A stretch of 64,000 bases of DNA, taken from the NCBI RefSeq assembly GCF_018128945.1, contig NZ_CP068393.1, positions 806,001 to 870,000 of the forward strand, in the 5' to 3' direction. Position 1 is the stretch's first letter, and each line of letters starts with the position of its first letter. Shown here in pieces: positions 8,899 through 16,823 of the stretch. The translations under genes and the position numbers were made by a program. This stretch comes from Aristaeella hokkaidonensis (GTDB lineage Bacteria; Bacillota; Clostridia; Christensenellales; Aristaeellaceae). The notes below the pieces were generated by a model that was not told where the DNA came from, searched no databases, and was given only the letters and a program-made list of their open reading frames with translations.

Positions 8899-10104
8899 AT
8901 GAGAAAGAACTATCTGGCTGGATTAATCGCATTCTTGATTCTCGTACTCGCGGCTTTCCCCGCAATGGGTGAGATCAGCGCTAAAAATACAGAAGCAAAC
9001 GGAAAAATCACGGAGACATTATGGGCCGATGACAGCGGAAACCCGGCGGCGGGTCCGGAAGGATATGCACGCGTCATATACAGCTATAAACGGGATGAAA
9101 CCATTGAACAGTATTATGACGCCGAAGGACTTCCGTACGAGGTCAGCGGCGGGTATTACGGCAAGCGAACTGCAAAGGACGGCCGCGGAAACATTACAGA
9201 AATTGAATTCCTGGATGCAAAGGGCAACCGTGTGGAAAACAGGCAGGGATATGCTCTGGTAGTCATGACGTATTACGGCTTTGGCGAGATCCGGAGCATT
9301 ACCTATTACGGGGCCAACAGAAAGCAGGTCATAGTTCCGTCCCTTGGTTATGCATCCGTATTCTGTGAATACAGCGGTAAGACGATGACATCCCGGACGT
9401 ACCGGGATACAAAGGGAAACCCGGTGGAATGTGTTGACGGCTATGCTGCTGTCCGACAGAAAACTGACAAAAAATACCGGGTGCTTTCCACCCGCTATGA
9501 CCATGCCGACGGAAGTCCTGCGACAGGACCGGACGGATGGTTCCGGTGTGTGAAGAGCCGGGATGATAAAGGCAGGATTACCAGCATAAAGTATTATGAC
9601 GTAAATGAGCAGCTGACTGACAGGGGAGCCGGATACGCCTGGGAAGAGTATGCATACGACGGAGATAACATTGTAAAAGTGACCCGGCGGGATCTGAATG
9701 ACGCGGTGGTTGCTGACAGTGCCGGCGTGGCCACGACTGTCAGGGAAATGAAGGACGACCGCATTGTTAAGGAAAGCTTCCTGGACAGCGAAGGGAAACG
9801 AACCAACAACAAGCTGGGAGTCGGGGCGGTGCTGTATAGCTATGATTTCCAGGGCGGACTTGAAAAGGTGCAGTATCAGGATACGGAAGGGAATCCTGTA
9901 CGGTGCAGTGAGGGCTATGCCGGCTATATGGACAAAAAGGACGAGGACGGGGCGACGGTAAGCCGTGTCTTCCTCGGAACGGATGGACAGGCCGCGGAGG
10001 TATCCGCGGGCTACAGTGAAATCCGCTATTTCTATAACGAATATAAACAGCTTTCATCAACGCGGTATTACGATCTGAACGGACAACAGGTACAGGTTCA
10101 ATAA
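8899..10104 (+). CDS. Secreted tandem-repeat protein (about 11.5 x 32-residue YYDxxGxPV...GYA repeats)
   Basis: The 401-residue protein has a signal peptide ending near FPAMGE. After about residue 30 the whole chain is tandem repeats of 31-32 residues with the pattern xxYYDxxGxPVxxxxGYAxxxxxYDxxGx (examples QYYDAEGLPYEVSGGY and QYQDTEGNPVRCSEGYAG), giving 11 full and one half copy. The repeat is reminiscent of YD/RHS-type or WG-like beta repeats but is not a clear member. No catalytic motif or anchor is seen. I prefer the ATG at 8899 (AGGTGA 9 bases upstream) over the in-frame GTG at 8887. It ends only 19 bases before glgB, so co-transcription is likely. The function is unknown; a binding or scaffold role is a guess. 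Confidence 0.8.
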   Translation: MRKNYLAGLIAFLILVLAAFPAMGEISAKNTEANGKITETLWADDSGNPAAGPEGYARVIYSYKRDETIEQYYDAEGLPYEVSGGYYGKRTAKDGRGNITEIEFLDAKGNRVENRQGYALVVMTYYGFGEIRSITYYGANRKQVIVPSLGYASVFCEYSGKTMTSRTYRDTKGNPVECVDGYAAVRQKTDKKYRVLSTRYDHADGSPATGPDGWFRCVKSRDDKGRITSIKYYDVNEQLTDRGAGYAWEEYAYDGDNIVKVTRRDLNDAVVADSAGVATTVREMKDDRIVKESFLDSEGKRTNNKLGVGAVLYSYDFQGGLEKVQYQDTEGNPVRCSEGYAGYMDKKDEDGATVSRVFLGTDGQAAEVSAGYSEIRYFYNEYKQLSSTRYYDLNGQQVQVQ

Positions 10105-10123
10105 GAGGCGGAGGAAGATAAAA

Positions 10124-12151
10124 ATGGATGTCGGAAAGCTGAATGCTCCCTATCAGATTACAGAGATTGATCCCTGGCTTGCCCCGTATGAGGCAGATAT
10201 TGTTCTGCGCATGGACCGGTTCAAGGAAAAACGCCGGCAGCTGGTGGACGGGGCAGCTTTCCTGTCTGATTTTGCCAACGGATATCTTTTCTTTGGCTTC
10301 CACAGGACGAAAACCGGATGGGTTTTCAGGGAATGGCTTCCCGGCGCGGATGAAGTGCGCCTGATGGGCGACTTTAACCAATGGAACAGGGAATCTCATC
10401 CGCTGGACCGCGGAGAGAACGGCGTGTGGGAAATTGTGCTCCCCGGAGAAGACAGCCTGCTGGAGGGACAGAACGTAAAACTGTGGATCCGGAAAGGCGA
10501 GAACTGGTTTGAACGGCTTCCGGCATACAGCACAAAGGTTGCCATGGATCCTGAAACCAGTCTGCTTTGCACACAGGTTCAGGATCCGGAGAAAGAATAT
10601 GCCTGGACAGATGAGGCGTTTATGGCTGAAGCGCCGGACGCACCACTGATCTACGAGGCTCACGTCGGTATGAGCCAGGACAAGGAAGGAATCGGAACCT
10701 ACCGTGAATTCGCGGAAAACGTACTGCCCCGGGTAAAGGATCTCGGTTACAACACCATACAACTGATGGCTATCCAGGAGCATCCCTATTACGGTTCCTT
10801 CGGCTATCAGGTGACAAACTTCTTTGCCGCTGCCCACTGGTACGGTGATCCGGAGGATCTGAAGTATCTGGTGAATACTGCGCACGGAATGGGAATCCGT
10901 GTGCTGCTGGACGTGGTGCACAGCCATGCATGTCCCAATGTGGGAGAAGGACTGCAGTTCCAGGACGGTACGGAGGATCAGTACTTCCTGCCAGGAGGAC
11001 AGGGATGGCATCCGGCCTGGGGTACAAAGCTGTTCAATTACGGCCGGACCGAAGTGCTTCATTTCCTGCTGAGCAACCTGAAATACTGGCAGACACAGTA
11101 TCATTTTGACGGTTTCCGGTTCGACGGCGTAACCAGCATGATCTACCATGATCATGGACTGGGAAGCGCGTTTACGAACTATGACATGTATTTCAACCTG
11201 AATACAGACCTGGATGCCCTGAATTACCTGCAGCTTGCCAATGAACTGATCCACGAGGTCAATCCGAATGCCACCACTGTGGCAGAGGATATGAGCGGCA
11301 TGCCGGGCATGTGCCTGCCGATTGAACAGGGCGGCATCGGATTTGACTACAGGCTGGCCATGGGCGAACCTGATTACTGGATCAAACTGCTGAAAGACAC
11401 CCGGGACGAGGACTGGAATGTGAACGGCCTGTGGTACGAGATGACTACCCGCCGTCCCATGGAAAAAGTCATCGGATACTGCGAAAGCCACGACCAGGCG
11501 CTGGTGGGAGATAAAACAATCATCTTCCGGATGGCAGACGCTGAAATGTACACGGGCATGATGAAGGAGTATCACTCCCTGACCATGGACCGCGCCATTG
11601 AACTGCATAAAATGATCCGCCTGTATACGATGAGCCTTGGAGGAAACGGATATCTGAATTTTATGGGCAATGAATTCGGCCATCCGGAATGGATTGACTT
11701 CCCGCGGGAAGGAAACGGCTGGAGTTACAAATACTGCCGGAGACAATGGTCGCTGGTGGATAATCCGCAGCTGAAATTTGAATGGCTGAACGATTTCGAT
11801 AAGGCAATGATCAACCTTGCGAAGGAACGGAAGCTTCTGGATGATCCGAACGCGGTGAGCCTGTGGATCGATCCTGAGAGGAAGATCATTACTTTCAGCC
11901 GGGGCGGACTCCTGTTTGTGTTCAATTTCCACAACAGCTATTCTGAACAGCAGTTTTTCCTCCATGCCCATACCACGGGAGAAGGATCATACAGGGTGAT
12001 CCTGAGCACGGATGAAAAACGCTTTGGCGGCGCCGGACTGATTGATCACGATTATATCTACCAGACAACCTATACAGAAGGACGGGGCCTGGGATTTGAC
12101 GTATACAGTCCCTGCCGGTCAGCCATGGTTCTGGAAAGAATATCAGAGTAA
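10124..12151 (+). CDS. glgB: 1,4-alpha-glucan branching enzyme, eukaryote-type (GH13_8-like)
   Basis: This 675-residue cytoplasmic enzyme makes alpha-1,6 branches in glycogen. It has an N-terminal CBM48 (FREWLPGADEVRLMGDFNQW), the GH13 barrel with FDGFRFDGVTSM (nucleophile Asp about 334), TVAEDMSGMP (acid Glu about 388) and CESHDQALVGD (Asp about 457), then a C-terminal beta domain. The stretch YLNFMGNEFGHPEWIDFPRE plus the following RRQWSLVDNPQLK closely resembles animal, plant and fungal GBE rather than the usual bacterial GlgB (GH13_9). RBS GGAGGAAG. GH31 follows after 12 bases. It pairs functionally with glgP at 22.9 kb. Confidence 0.93.
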   Translation: MDVGKLNAPYQITEIDPWLAPYEADIVLRMDRFKEKRRQLVDGAAFLSDFANGYLFFGFHRTKTGWVFREWLPGADEVRLMGDFNQWNRESHPLDRGENGVWEIVLPGEDSLLEGQNVKLWIRKGENWFERLPAYSTKVAMDPETSLLCTQVQDPEKEYAWTDEAFMAEAPDAPLIYEAHVGMSQDKEGIGTYREFAENVLPRVKDLGYNTIQLMAIQEHPYYGSFGYQVTNFFAAAHWYGDPEDLKYLVNTAHGMGIRVLLDVVHSHACPNVGEGLQFQDGTEDQYFLPGGQGWHPAWGTKLFNYGRTEVLHFLLSNLKYWQTQYHFDGFRFDGVTSMIYHDHGLGSAFTNYDMYFNLNTDLDALNYLQLANELIHEVNPNATTVAEDMSGMPGMCLPIEQGGIGFDYRLAMGEPDYWIKLLKDTRDEDWNVNGLWYEMTTRRPMEKVIGYCESHDQALVGDKTIIFRMADAEMYTGMMKEYHSLTMDRAIELHKMIRLYTMSLGGNGYLNFMGNEFGHPEWIDFPREGNGWSYKYCRRQWSLVDNPQLKFEWLNDFDKAMINLAKERKLLDDPNAVSLWIDPERKIITFSRGGLLFVFNFHNSYSEQQFFLHAHTTGEGSYRVILSTDEKRFGGAGLIDHDYIYQTTYTEGRGLGFDVYSPCRSAMVLERISE

Positions 12152-12163
12152 AGGAGACCGAGG

Positions 12164-14179
12164 ATGATTTTCCGGAAGGAAGGAAATGCCCTGACAGCAA
12201 GCCGGGGCGGAGAAACGCTTCGGATTGAAGGTTGGGGTAAAAACGCGCTGCGTGTACGCGCAGTCATGTACGATACGTGGATCAGCCGGGATTATGCCCT
12301 GACAGAGAAACCGGCGGATACTGAATGTGAAATTCAGATCGGCACGGAAGAGAATCCGGACGGAAGCGGCTGTGTTCCTTGTGCTGAAATCCGGAACGGG
12401 CGCATCCGCGCTACAGTGAATTTCGCCGGCGTGATCAGTTTTTACCGCGACGGGAAACTGATCCTGCGGGAATACTACCGTTCCTACGGCGGTACACTGG
12501 TGCAGACCAGCCGCTGCCTGAAGATCGTGAACAGGGAATGGAAGGGCAATATCGGCGGCAGCGAGTATACGCTGACGGTCCGTTTTGATCCCAACAGGGA
12601 AGAGAAGATCTACGGCATGGGCCAGTACCAGCAGCCGGATCTGAACCTGAAAGGCACCATGCTGGAACTGGCACAGAGAAACAGCCAGATTTCCGTACCT
12701 TTCATGATCAGTTCCCTGGGATACGGCCTGCTGTGGAACAACCCGGCGGTGGGAAGAGTTACCTTTGCCAGCAACATGACGGAGTGGGTTGCACGAAGCA
12801 CGCAGCAGATGGATTACTGGATCTGTGCGGGAGAGAACCCGAAAGAAATCCTGAACGGATATACCGCCGTGACAGGAAGGGCTCCCATGTTTCCGGACAG
12901 CCTGATGGGTCTTTGGCAATGCAAGCTGCGCTACCGTACACAGGAGGAAGTACTTACGGTTGCCAGGCAGTACCGGAAGGAAGGCATCCCGATCGACCAG
13001 ATTGTGATTGACTTTTTCCATTGGACAGTCCAGGGAGACTGGAAGTTTGACAAAACCTACTGGCCGGATCCGAAGAAGATGGTGGATGAACTTCACAGCA
13101 TGGGCATCCGCGTCATTGTTTCCGTATGGCCCAGCGTTGACCGGCGGAGCGAAAACTTCGGGCCGATGATGGAAAGGGGCCTGCTGATCCGCACAGAGCG
13201 CGGCGCAGCACAAACCTATGATTACCAGGGAGACTGTGTTGAAATCGATCCCTTTAACCCGGCGGCGAGGCAGTATATCTGGGAAGTCTGTAAAAAGAAT
13301 TATTATGACCTGGGTATTGACGGTTTCTGGCTGGATAATTCCGAGCCGGACTACGGAGTTTATGACTTTGACAATTACCGTTACTGCACAGGACCGGCTC
13401 TGAGCTGCAGCAACCTGTATCCCCAGATGTTCTCCAGGGCTTTTTATGAACCCATGGCTGCAGAAAAAGGTATCGAGGCCGTGAACCTGCTGCGGTGCGG
13501 TTGGGCCGGCAGTCAAAAATACGGGAATGTTATCTGGTCCGGCGACGTTCCGAGCACTTTCGAATCCTTCCGGGAGCAGCTGCAGGCGGGACTGAACATA
13601 GGACTGGCAGGCATCCCGTGGTGGACGACGGATATCGGCGGATTTATGACAGATGACGTGAATGATCCGGCGTTCCAGGAACTGCTGATCCGCTGGTATC
13701 AGTTCGCTGTTTTCAGCGCTGTGCTGCGAATGCACGGAGACCGGGGACCATACAATATTCCGCCGCTCGATGAGCGGGAACGGGGAGGCGGCTACCTTCA
13801 TACAGGCCAGCCGAATGAACTCTGGAGTTACGGAGAAGAAAACTACCGCATCATGCGGAAGTATTATGACGTGCGGATTGCCATGCACGACTATATCCGG
13901 GATCTGTACAGAGAAGCTCACGAAACCGGGGCTCCGCTGATCCGGACGATGTTCTTTGAATTCCCGGAGGACGCAAGATGCTGGGAACTGCAGGACCAGT
14001 ACATGTTCGGAAGCCGGTACCTGGTTGCGCCGATTCTGGAACTCCATCAGCGCGAACGGCAGGTTTATCTTCCTGAGGGACGGTGGAAAGACCTGAACAG
14101 CGGGGAAATTCTGAAGGGCGGACGCACTGTGACAGCCCCGGCGCCGGTCGATGTGATTCCTGTGTATGAAAAGGTGTAA
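12164..14179 (+). CDS. GH31 alpha-glycosidase (alpha-glucosidase or alpha-xylosidase)
   Basis: This 671-residue protein without signal peptide has the GH31 order: a beta-sandwich N-domain; a (beta/alpha)8 barrel with VIDFFHWTVQGDWKFD and WPDPKKMVDELHSMG; the nucleophile segment DGFWLDNSEPDYG (Asp about 391); the acid/base segment WSGDVPSTF (Asp about 461); then GIPWWTTDIGGF and a C-terminal sandwich. It hydrolyses terminal alpha-linked glucose or xylose from oligosaccharides. The LDNSEP form of the nucleophile loop resembles alpha-xylosidase-like and related subgroups, but the substrate cannot be settled. It is co-directional and 12 bases from glgB. No terminator is visible before the rimP leader. 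Confidence 0.9.
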   Translation: MIFRKEGNALTASRGGETLRIEGWGKNALRVRAVMYDTWISRDYALTEKPADTECEIQIGTEENPDGSGCVPCAEIRNGRIRATVNFAGVISFYRDGKLILREYYRSYGGTLVQTSRCLKIVNREWKGNIGGSEYTLTVRFDPNREEKIYGMGQYQQPDLNLKGTMLELAQRNSQISVPFMISSLGYGLLWNNPAVGRVTFASNMTEWVARSTQQMDYWICAGENPKEILNGYTAVTGRAPMFPDSLMGLWQCKLRYRTQEEVLTVARQYRKEGIPIDQIVIDFFHWTVQGDWKFDKTYWPDPKKMVDELHSMGIRVIVSVWPSVDRRSENFGPMMERGLLIRTERGAAQTYDYQGDCVEIDPFNPAARQYIWEVCKKNYYDLGIDGFWLDNSEPDYGVYDFDNYRYCTGPALSCSNLYPQMFSRAFYEPMAAEKGIEAVNLLRCGWAGSQKYGNVIWSGDVPSTFESFREQLQAGLNIGLAGIPWWTTDIGGFMTDDVNDPAFQELLIRWYQFAVFSAVLRMHGDRGPYNIPPLDERERGGGYLHTGQPNELWSYGEENYRIMRKYYDVRIAMHDYIRDLYREAHETGAPLIRTMFFEFPEDARCWELQDQYMFGSRYLVAPILELHQRERQVYLPEGRWKDLNSGEILKGGRTVTAPAPVDVIPVYEKV

Positions 14180-14220
14180 AATACCCCCAGAAAATCCTTG
14201 TACTAATTGAAAAATAAGGC

Positions 14221-14249
14221 TTGCTATGCGCAGGGAAGTATGCTATACT
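14221..14249 (+). promoter_or_regulatory. Promoter of the rimP-nusA-infB operon
   Basis: TTGCTA (14221-14226), 17-base spacer, TATACT (14244-14249). An imperfect dyad CAGGGAAGTAT-GCT-ATACTTTCCTG (14231-14255) covers the -10 region and could be an operator. Confidence 0.75.
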
Positions 14250-14255
14250 TTCCTG

Positions 14256-14414
14256 CGTATGGTTTCCATACGATTAAAAGCGGCGCAACGCCTTGAAAGA
14301 AGGGTTTAACGTAAAGAACGGAAACAGCCTGAAGGCCTTCGGAGACCGGTATGGGGACATGTTCCCGGACACGGTCGGCGCTGGCTGATGGAGGGCTTGT
14401 TTTCCGCTCTTTTT
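14256..14414 (+). promoter_or_regulatory. Structured 5' leader of rimP operon with terminator-like end
   Basis: The predicted transcript starts near 14256 and leaves about 190 untranslated bases. Visible elements are a perfect 7-base-pair hairpin at the very 5' end (CGTATGG-TTT-CCATACG, 14256-14272); a long-range imperfect stem pairing 14313-14329 (AAAGAACGGAAACAGCC) with 14394-14412 (GGCTTGTTTTCCGCTCTTT); inside it, a two-tier hairpin closed by GACCG (14344-14348) and CGGTC (14372-14376) with GGGGA-CATG-TTCCC at its tip; and five T residues (14410-14414) right after the outer stem. This is the layout of an attenuator or riboregulator ahead of a translation and transcription-factor operon. 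I do not recognise it as a named class. Confidence 0.6.
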
Positions 14415-14444
14415 CATTGCCCGGAAAGGATGGGAGACTGACAG

Positions 14445-14951
14445 ATGGCATCGAAGACGGAATCGCTTACCAGCCTGGAAGCGAAGGCCCGTGCCATTGC
14501 AGAGCAGATGGGCTACGAGCTCGTTGACGTCTGCATGGACAAAGAGCCGACAGGAAAATATCTGAGGTTTTACATCGACAAGGAAGAAGGCGTAAGCCTG
14601 GATGACTGCGAGGCATTCCACAAAGCTGTCAGGACACCCGCCGACAGCGTGGATTACGACTTCATGGAAGTTTCTTCCCCGGGCATTGACAGGCCGCTGA
14701 AAAAAGACCGGGATTTTGAACGGAATCTAGGCTGTGAGATCGAGGTTAAACTCTTCAAGCCGATAGACGGGACAAAGATTATTACCGGAGTCCTGGCCGG
14801 CCTTGAAGAAGGAAACATCGTGATCGATACGGGTGAAGGCAGGATGCTGGTGCCGCGGAAGGCAGCCGCACTGGTCAAGCCGGTGGTGGATATGGAAGGC
14901 ATCGAGGACGTCGATCTTTCCGGTGATGATGAGAACAACACGGAGACGTGA
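14445..14951 (+). CDS. rimP: Ribosome maturation factor RimP
   Basis: At 168 residues it is the usual size. RimP helps mature the 30S subunit. The N-terminal domain contains GYELVDVCMDKEPTGKYLRFYIDKE and the conserved DYDFMEVSSPGIDRPLKKDRDFER, the family signature (VSSPGxxRPL). A C-terminal SH3-like domain follows, with an acidic tail. The RBS GGATGGGAG precedes the ATG at 14445. It is the first gene of the nine-gene operon, 15 bases before nusA, behind a long structured leader. Confidence 0.95.
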   Translation: MASKTESLTSLEAKARAIAEQMGYELVDVCMDKEPTGKYLRFYIDKEEGVSLDDCEAFHKAVRTPADSVDYDFMEVSSPGIDRPLKKDRDFERNLGCEIEVKLFKPIDGTKIITGVLAGLEEGNIVIDTGEGRMLVPRKAAALVKPVVDMEGIEDVDLSGDDENNTET

Positions 14952-14966
14952 GAAAGGACAAGAAAC

Positions 14967-16154
14967 ATGAAATCCGAAGTCATAGACGCAATTAAAATGC
15001 TGGCCAGAGAAAAGGAAATCCCTGAGGAGGCTCTTTTCAAGACCATTGAGGAGGCCCTGAAGGCCGCATACCGGAAGAACCTGCCGAAAACGGAAACTGC
15101 TCCGAACAACCTGGACGTTACTGTGAACCGCCAGGACGGCAGTATTTCTGTATATGCCCGGAAACTGATCCTGGAGGACGAGGAGATTGAAGATCCCACC
15201 AACCAGATCAGCCTGAAGGAAGCGCAGAAGATCAATCCCTCCTATCAGATGGGAGACATTGCCGAAGTGGACGTTACGCCCAACGGCTTCCTGCGCGTGG
15301 CTGCCCAGACGGCCAAGCAGGTGATTATCCAGCATATCCGTGAAGCCGAACGCGGAAAGATCTATGACGAATATATCGAGAAGGAAAGCGAAATCCTGAC
15401 AGGTATTGTTGAGCGGATTGAACCCAAGGCTGCGTATATCGACCTTGGCCGTACCGAGGGCGTACTGGAAAAGGATGAAATGATCCCCGGCGAGGAACTG
15501 CACGATGGAGACCACATCAAGGTCTATATCCTTGAAGTACACAAGACAAGCCAGAATGCGGGATATACTCCCCAGGTATACGTCAGCCGGATTCATCCGA
15601 ACCTGGTCAAGCGCCTGTTCGAAATGGAAGTGCCTGAAATCGCCGGCGGCATCGTAACAATCAAGAATATTGCCCGCGAAGCAGGAAGCCGTACCAAGAT
15701 AGCCGTTCACAGCGCTGACGTGATGATCGATCCCGTCGGCGCCTGCGTCGGACAGCGCGGCGGCCGTGTTGACCGCGTGGTGACTGAACTGAAGGGCGAA
15801 AAGATCGACATCATCAAGTGGTCCGGCAACCCTGCAGAGTTTGTGGCCAATGCCCTGAATCCCGCCCACGTGCTGAGCGTGTACCAGGCAAAGGATGAAA
15901 AAGCATTCCGCGTGATCGTGCCGGATAACCAGCTGAGCCTGGCGATCGGCAAGGAAGGGCAGAACGCCCGCCTGGCAGCCAAACTGACCGGATGGAAGAT
16001 CGATATCAAGAGCCAGAGCCAGGCTGCTGAGATGGACGACATGGTGGACGACAACGGCCAGATGACCGAGTTTGTCCAGGTGGAGACGCCTGCATACGAC
16101 AGCTTTACGATGGACTTTGACGACAGCGTAGGCGGCGACGACGACACGATGTAA
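14967..16154 (+). CDS. nusA: Transcription termination/antitermination factor NusA
   Basis: This 395-residue protein binds RNA polymerase and RNA to control pausing, termination and antitermination. Domains in order: an N-terminal RNAP-binding domain (MKSEVIDAIKMLAREKEIPEEAL); an S1 domain (EILTGIVERIEPKAAYIDLG, about 135-200); then two KH domains with VGACVGQRGGRV and LAIGKEGQNARLAAKLTGW. The E. coli-type C-terminal acidic repeats are absent, as in Gram-positives, but the last 50 residues are strongly acidic. It lies between rimP and rnpM. Confidence 0.96.
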   Translation: MKSEVIDAIKMLAREKEIPEEALFKTIEEALKAAYRKNLPKTETAPNNLDVTVNRQDGSISVYARKLILEDEEIEDPTNQISLKEAQKINPSYQMGDIAEVDVTPNGFLRVAAQTAKQVIIQHIREAERGKIYDEYIEKESEILTGIVERIEPKAAYIDLGRTEGVLEKDEMIPGEELHDGDHIKVYILEVHKTSQNAGYTPQVYVSRIHPNLVKRLFEMEVPEIAGGIVTIKNIAREAGSRTKIAVHSADVMIDPVGACVGQRGGRVDRVVTELKGEKIDIIKWSGNPAEFVANALNPAHVLSVYQAKDEKAFRVIVPDNQLSLAIGKEGQNARLAAKLTGWKIDIKSQSQAAEMDDMVDDNGQMTEFVQVETPAYDSFTMDFDDSVGGDDDTM

Positions 16155-16200
16155 GAAGGATACCACTGGGCATCCGGATACAACGAAGCGTGGAGGTTCT

Positions 16201-16491
16201 ATGAAACCAAAGAAGATTCCGATGCGGATGTGCGTCGGATGCCGCGAGATGAAAGAGAAGCGTGAACTGATCCGGATCGTCAGAACGCCGGAGGGGGACG
16301 CGGTTCTGGATCCTACCGGAAAGAAATCCGGACGGGGCGCCTATGTCTGCCGCCGGGCGGAATGCCTGCAGCGGGCAATCCGGCAAAGACAGCTGGAAAG
16401 ACAGCTTGAGATCACACTGACACCGGAAATAACCGAAGCTTTGACTGCTGAAATGGAACGGTTGAACGCTGACGGGAGTGATCCGGAGTGA
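16201..16491 (+). CDS. rnpM: RnpM (YlxR, DUF448), RNase P-modulating RNA-binding protein
   Basis: This 96-residue protein carries the DUF448 marks MRMCVGCREMKEKRELIRIVR and GRGAYVCRRAECLQRAI. The family binds the RNase P RNA and modulates its activity in Bacillus (literature); older work suggested a nucleoid-type regulator. The stop TGA overlaps the GTG start of ylxQ by four bases (GTGA), indicating translational coupling. A GGAGG sequence precedes the ATG at 16201. Confidence 0.92.
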   Translation: MKPKKIPMRMCVGCREMKEKRELIRIVRTPEGDAVLDPTGKKSGRGAYVCRRAECLQRAIRQRQLERQLEITLTPEITEALTAEMERLNADGSDPE

Positions 16492-16793
16492 ACGATCAGA
16501 AAGTGAAAGGCATGATCGGGCTTGCGGTAAGGGCCAGACAGGCAGCCGCAGGATCGGACGCCTGCAGGATCCTGATCAGATCCGGAGAATGCGGTGTTCT
16601 GCTGATTGACAGCGGAACTGCAGATAACACCCGTAAAAAGGCTGAAGAGATGTGTGAAAGGACAGGAACTCCCCGGAGAATCCTGCCTGAAGGACTGATC
16701 GAAGCAGCAACGGGGAAGAGCAACATGATTCTGGGAATTCGGAAAGGTTCCTTTGCGGAACAGATCCTGAAAGAGTCCATGAATGAAGAGTAA
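16488..16793 (+). CDS. ylxQ: L7Ae-family ribosomal-type RNA-binding protein YlxQ
   Basis: The 101-residue protein has the L7Ae/L30e/S12e/Gadd45 fold pattern: GLAVRARQAAAGSDACRILIRSGECGVLLIDSGTADNT, then an Ile-Leu-Pro turn and a GKSNMILGI segment. Such proteins bind kink-turn RNA; YlxQ itself is not essential in Bacillus and its target is not settled. It starts with GTG, overlapping the rnpM stop, and is followed 30 bases later by infB. This is the standard Firmicutes gene order. Confidence 0.9.
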   Translation: MNDQKVKGMIGLAVRARQAAAGSDACRILIRSGECGVLLIDSGTADNTRKKAEEMCERTGTPRRILPEGLIEAATGKSNMILGIRKGSFAEQILKESMNEE

Positions 16794-16823
16794 GTATTAC
16801 CTGAACCAGAAACAAGAGTTCAA

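Noticed and set aside
9767..11971. 734-codon open frame on the minus strand
   Set aside because: It is antisense to glgB and the repeat gene, which have clear families; no RBS or family resemblance. Long antisense frames here follow from the codon bias of the coding strand.
12143..14047. 634-codon minus-strand open frame
   Set aside because: Antisense to the GH31 gene with intact catalytic motifs; no independent support.
14727..16166. 479-codon minus-strand open frame
   Set aside because: Antisense to rimP and nusA; no RBS or family resemblance.
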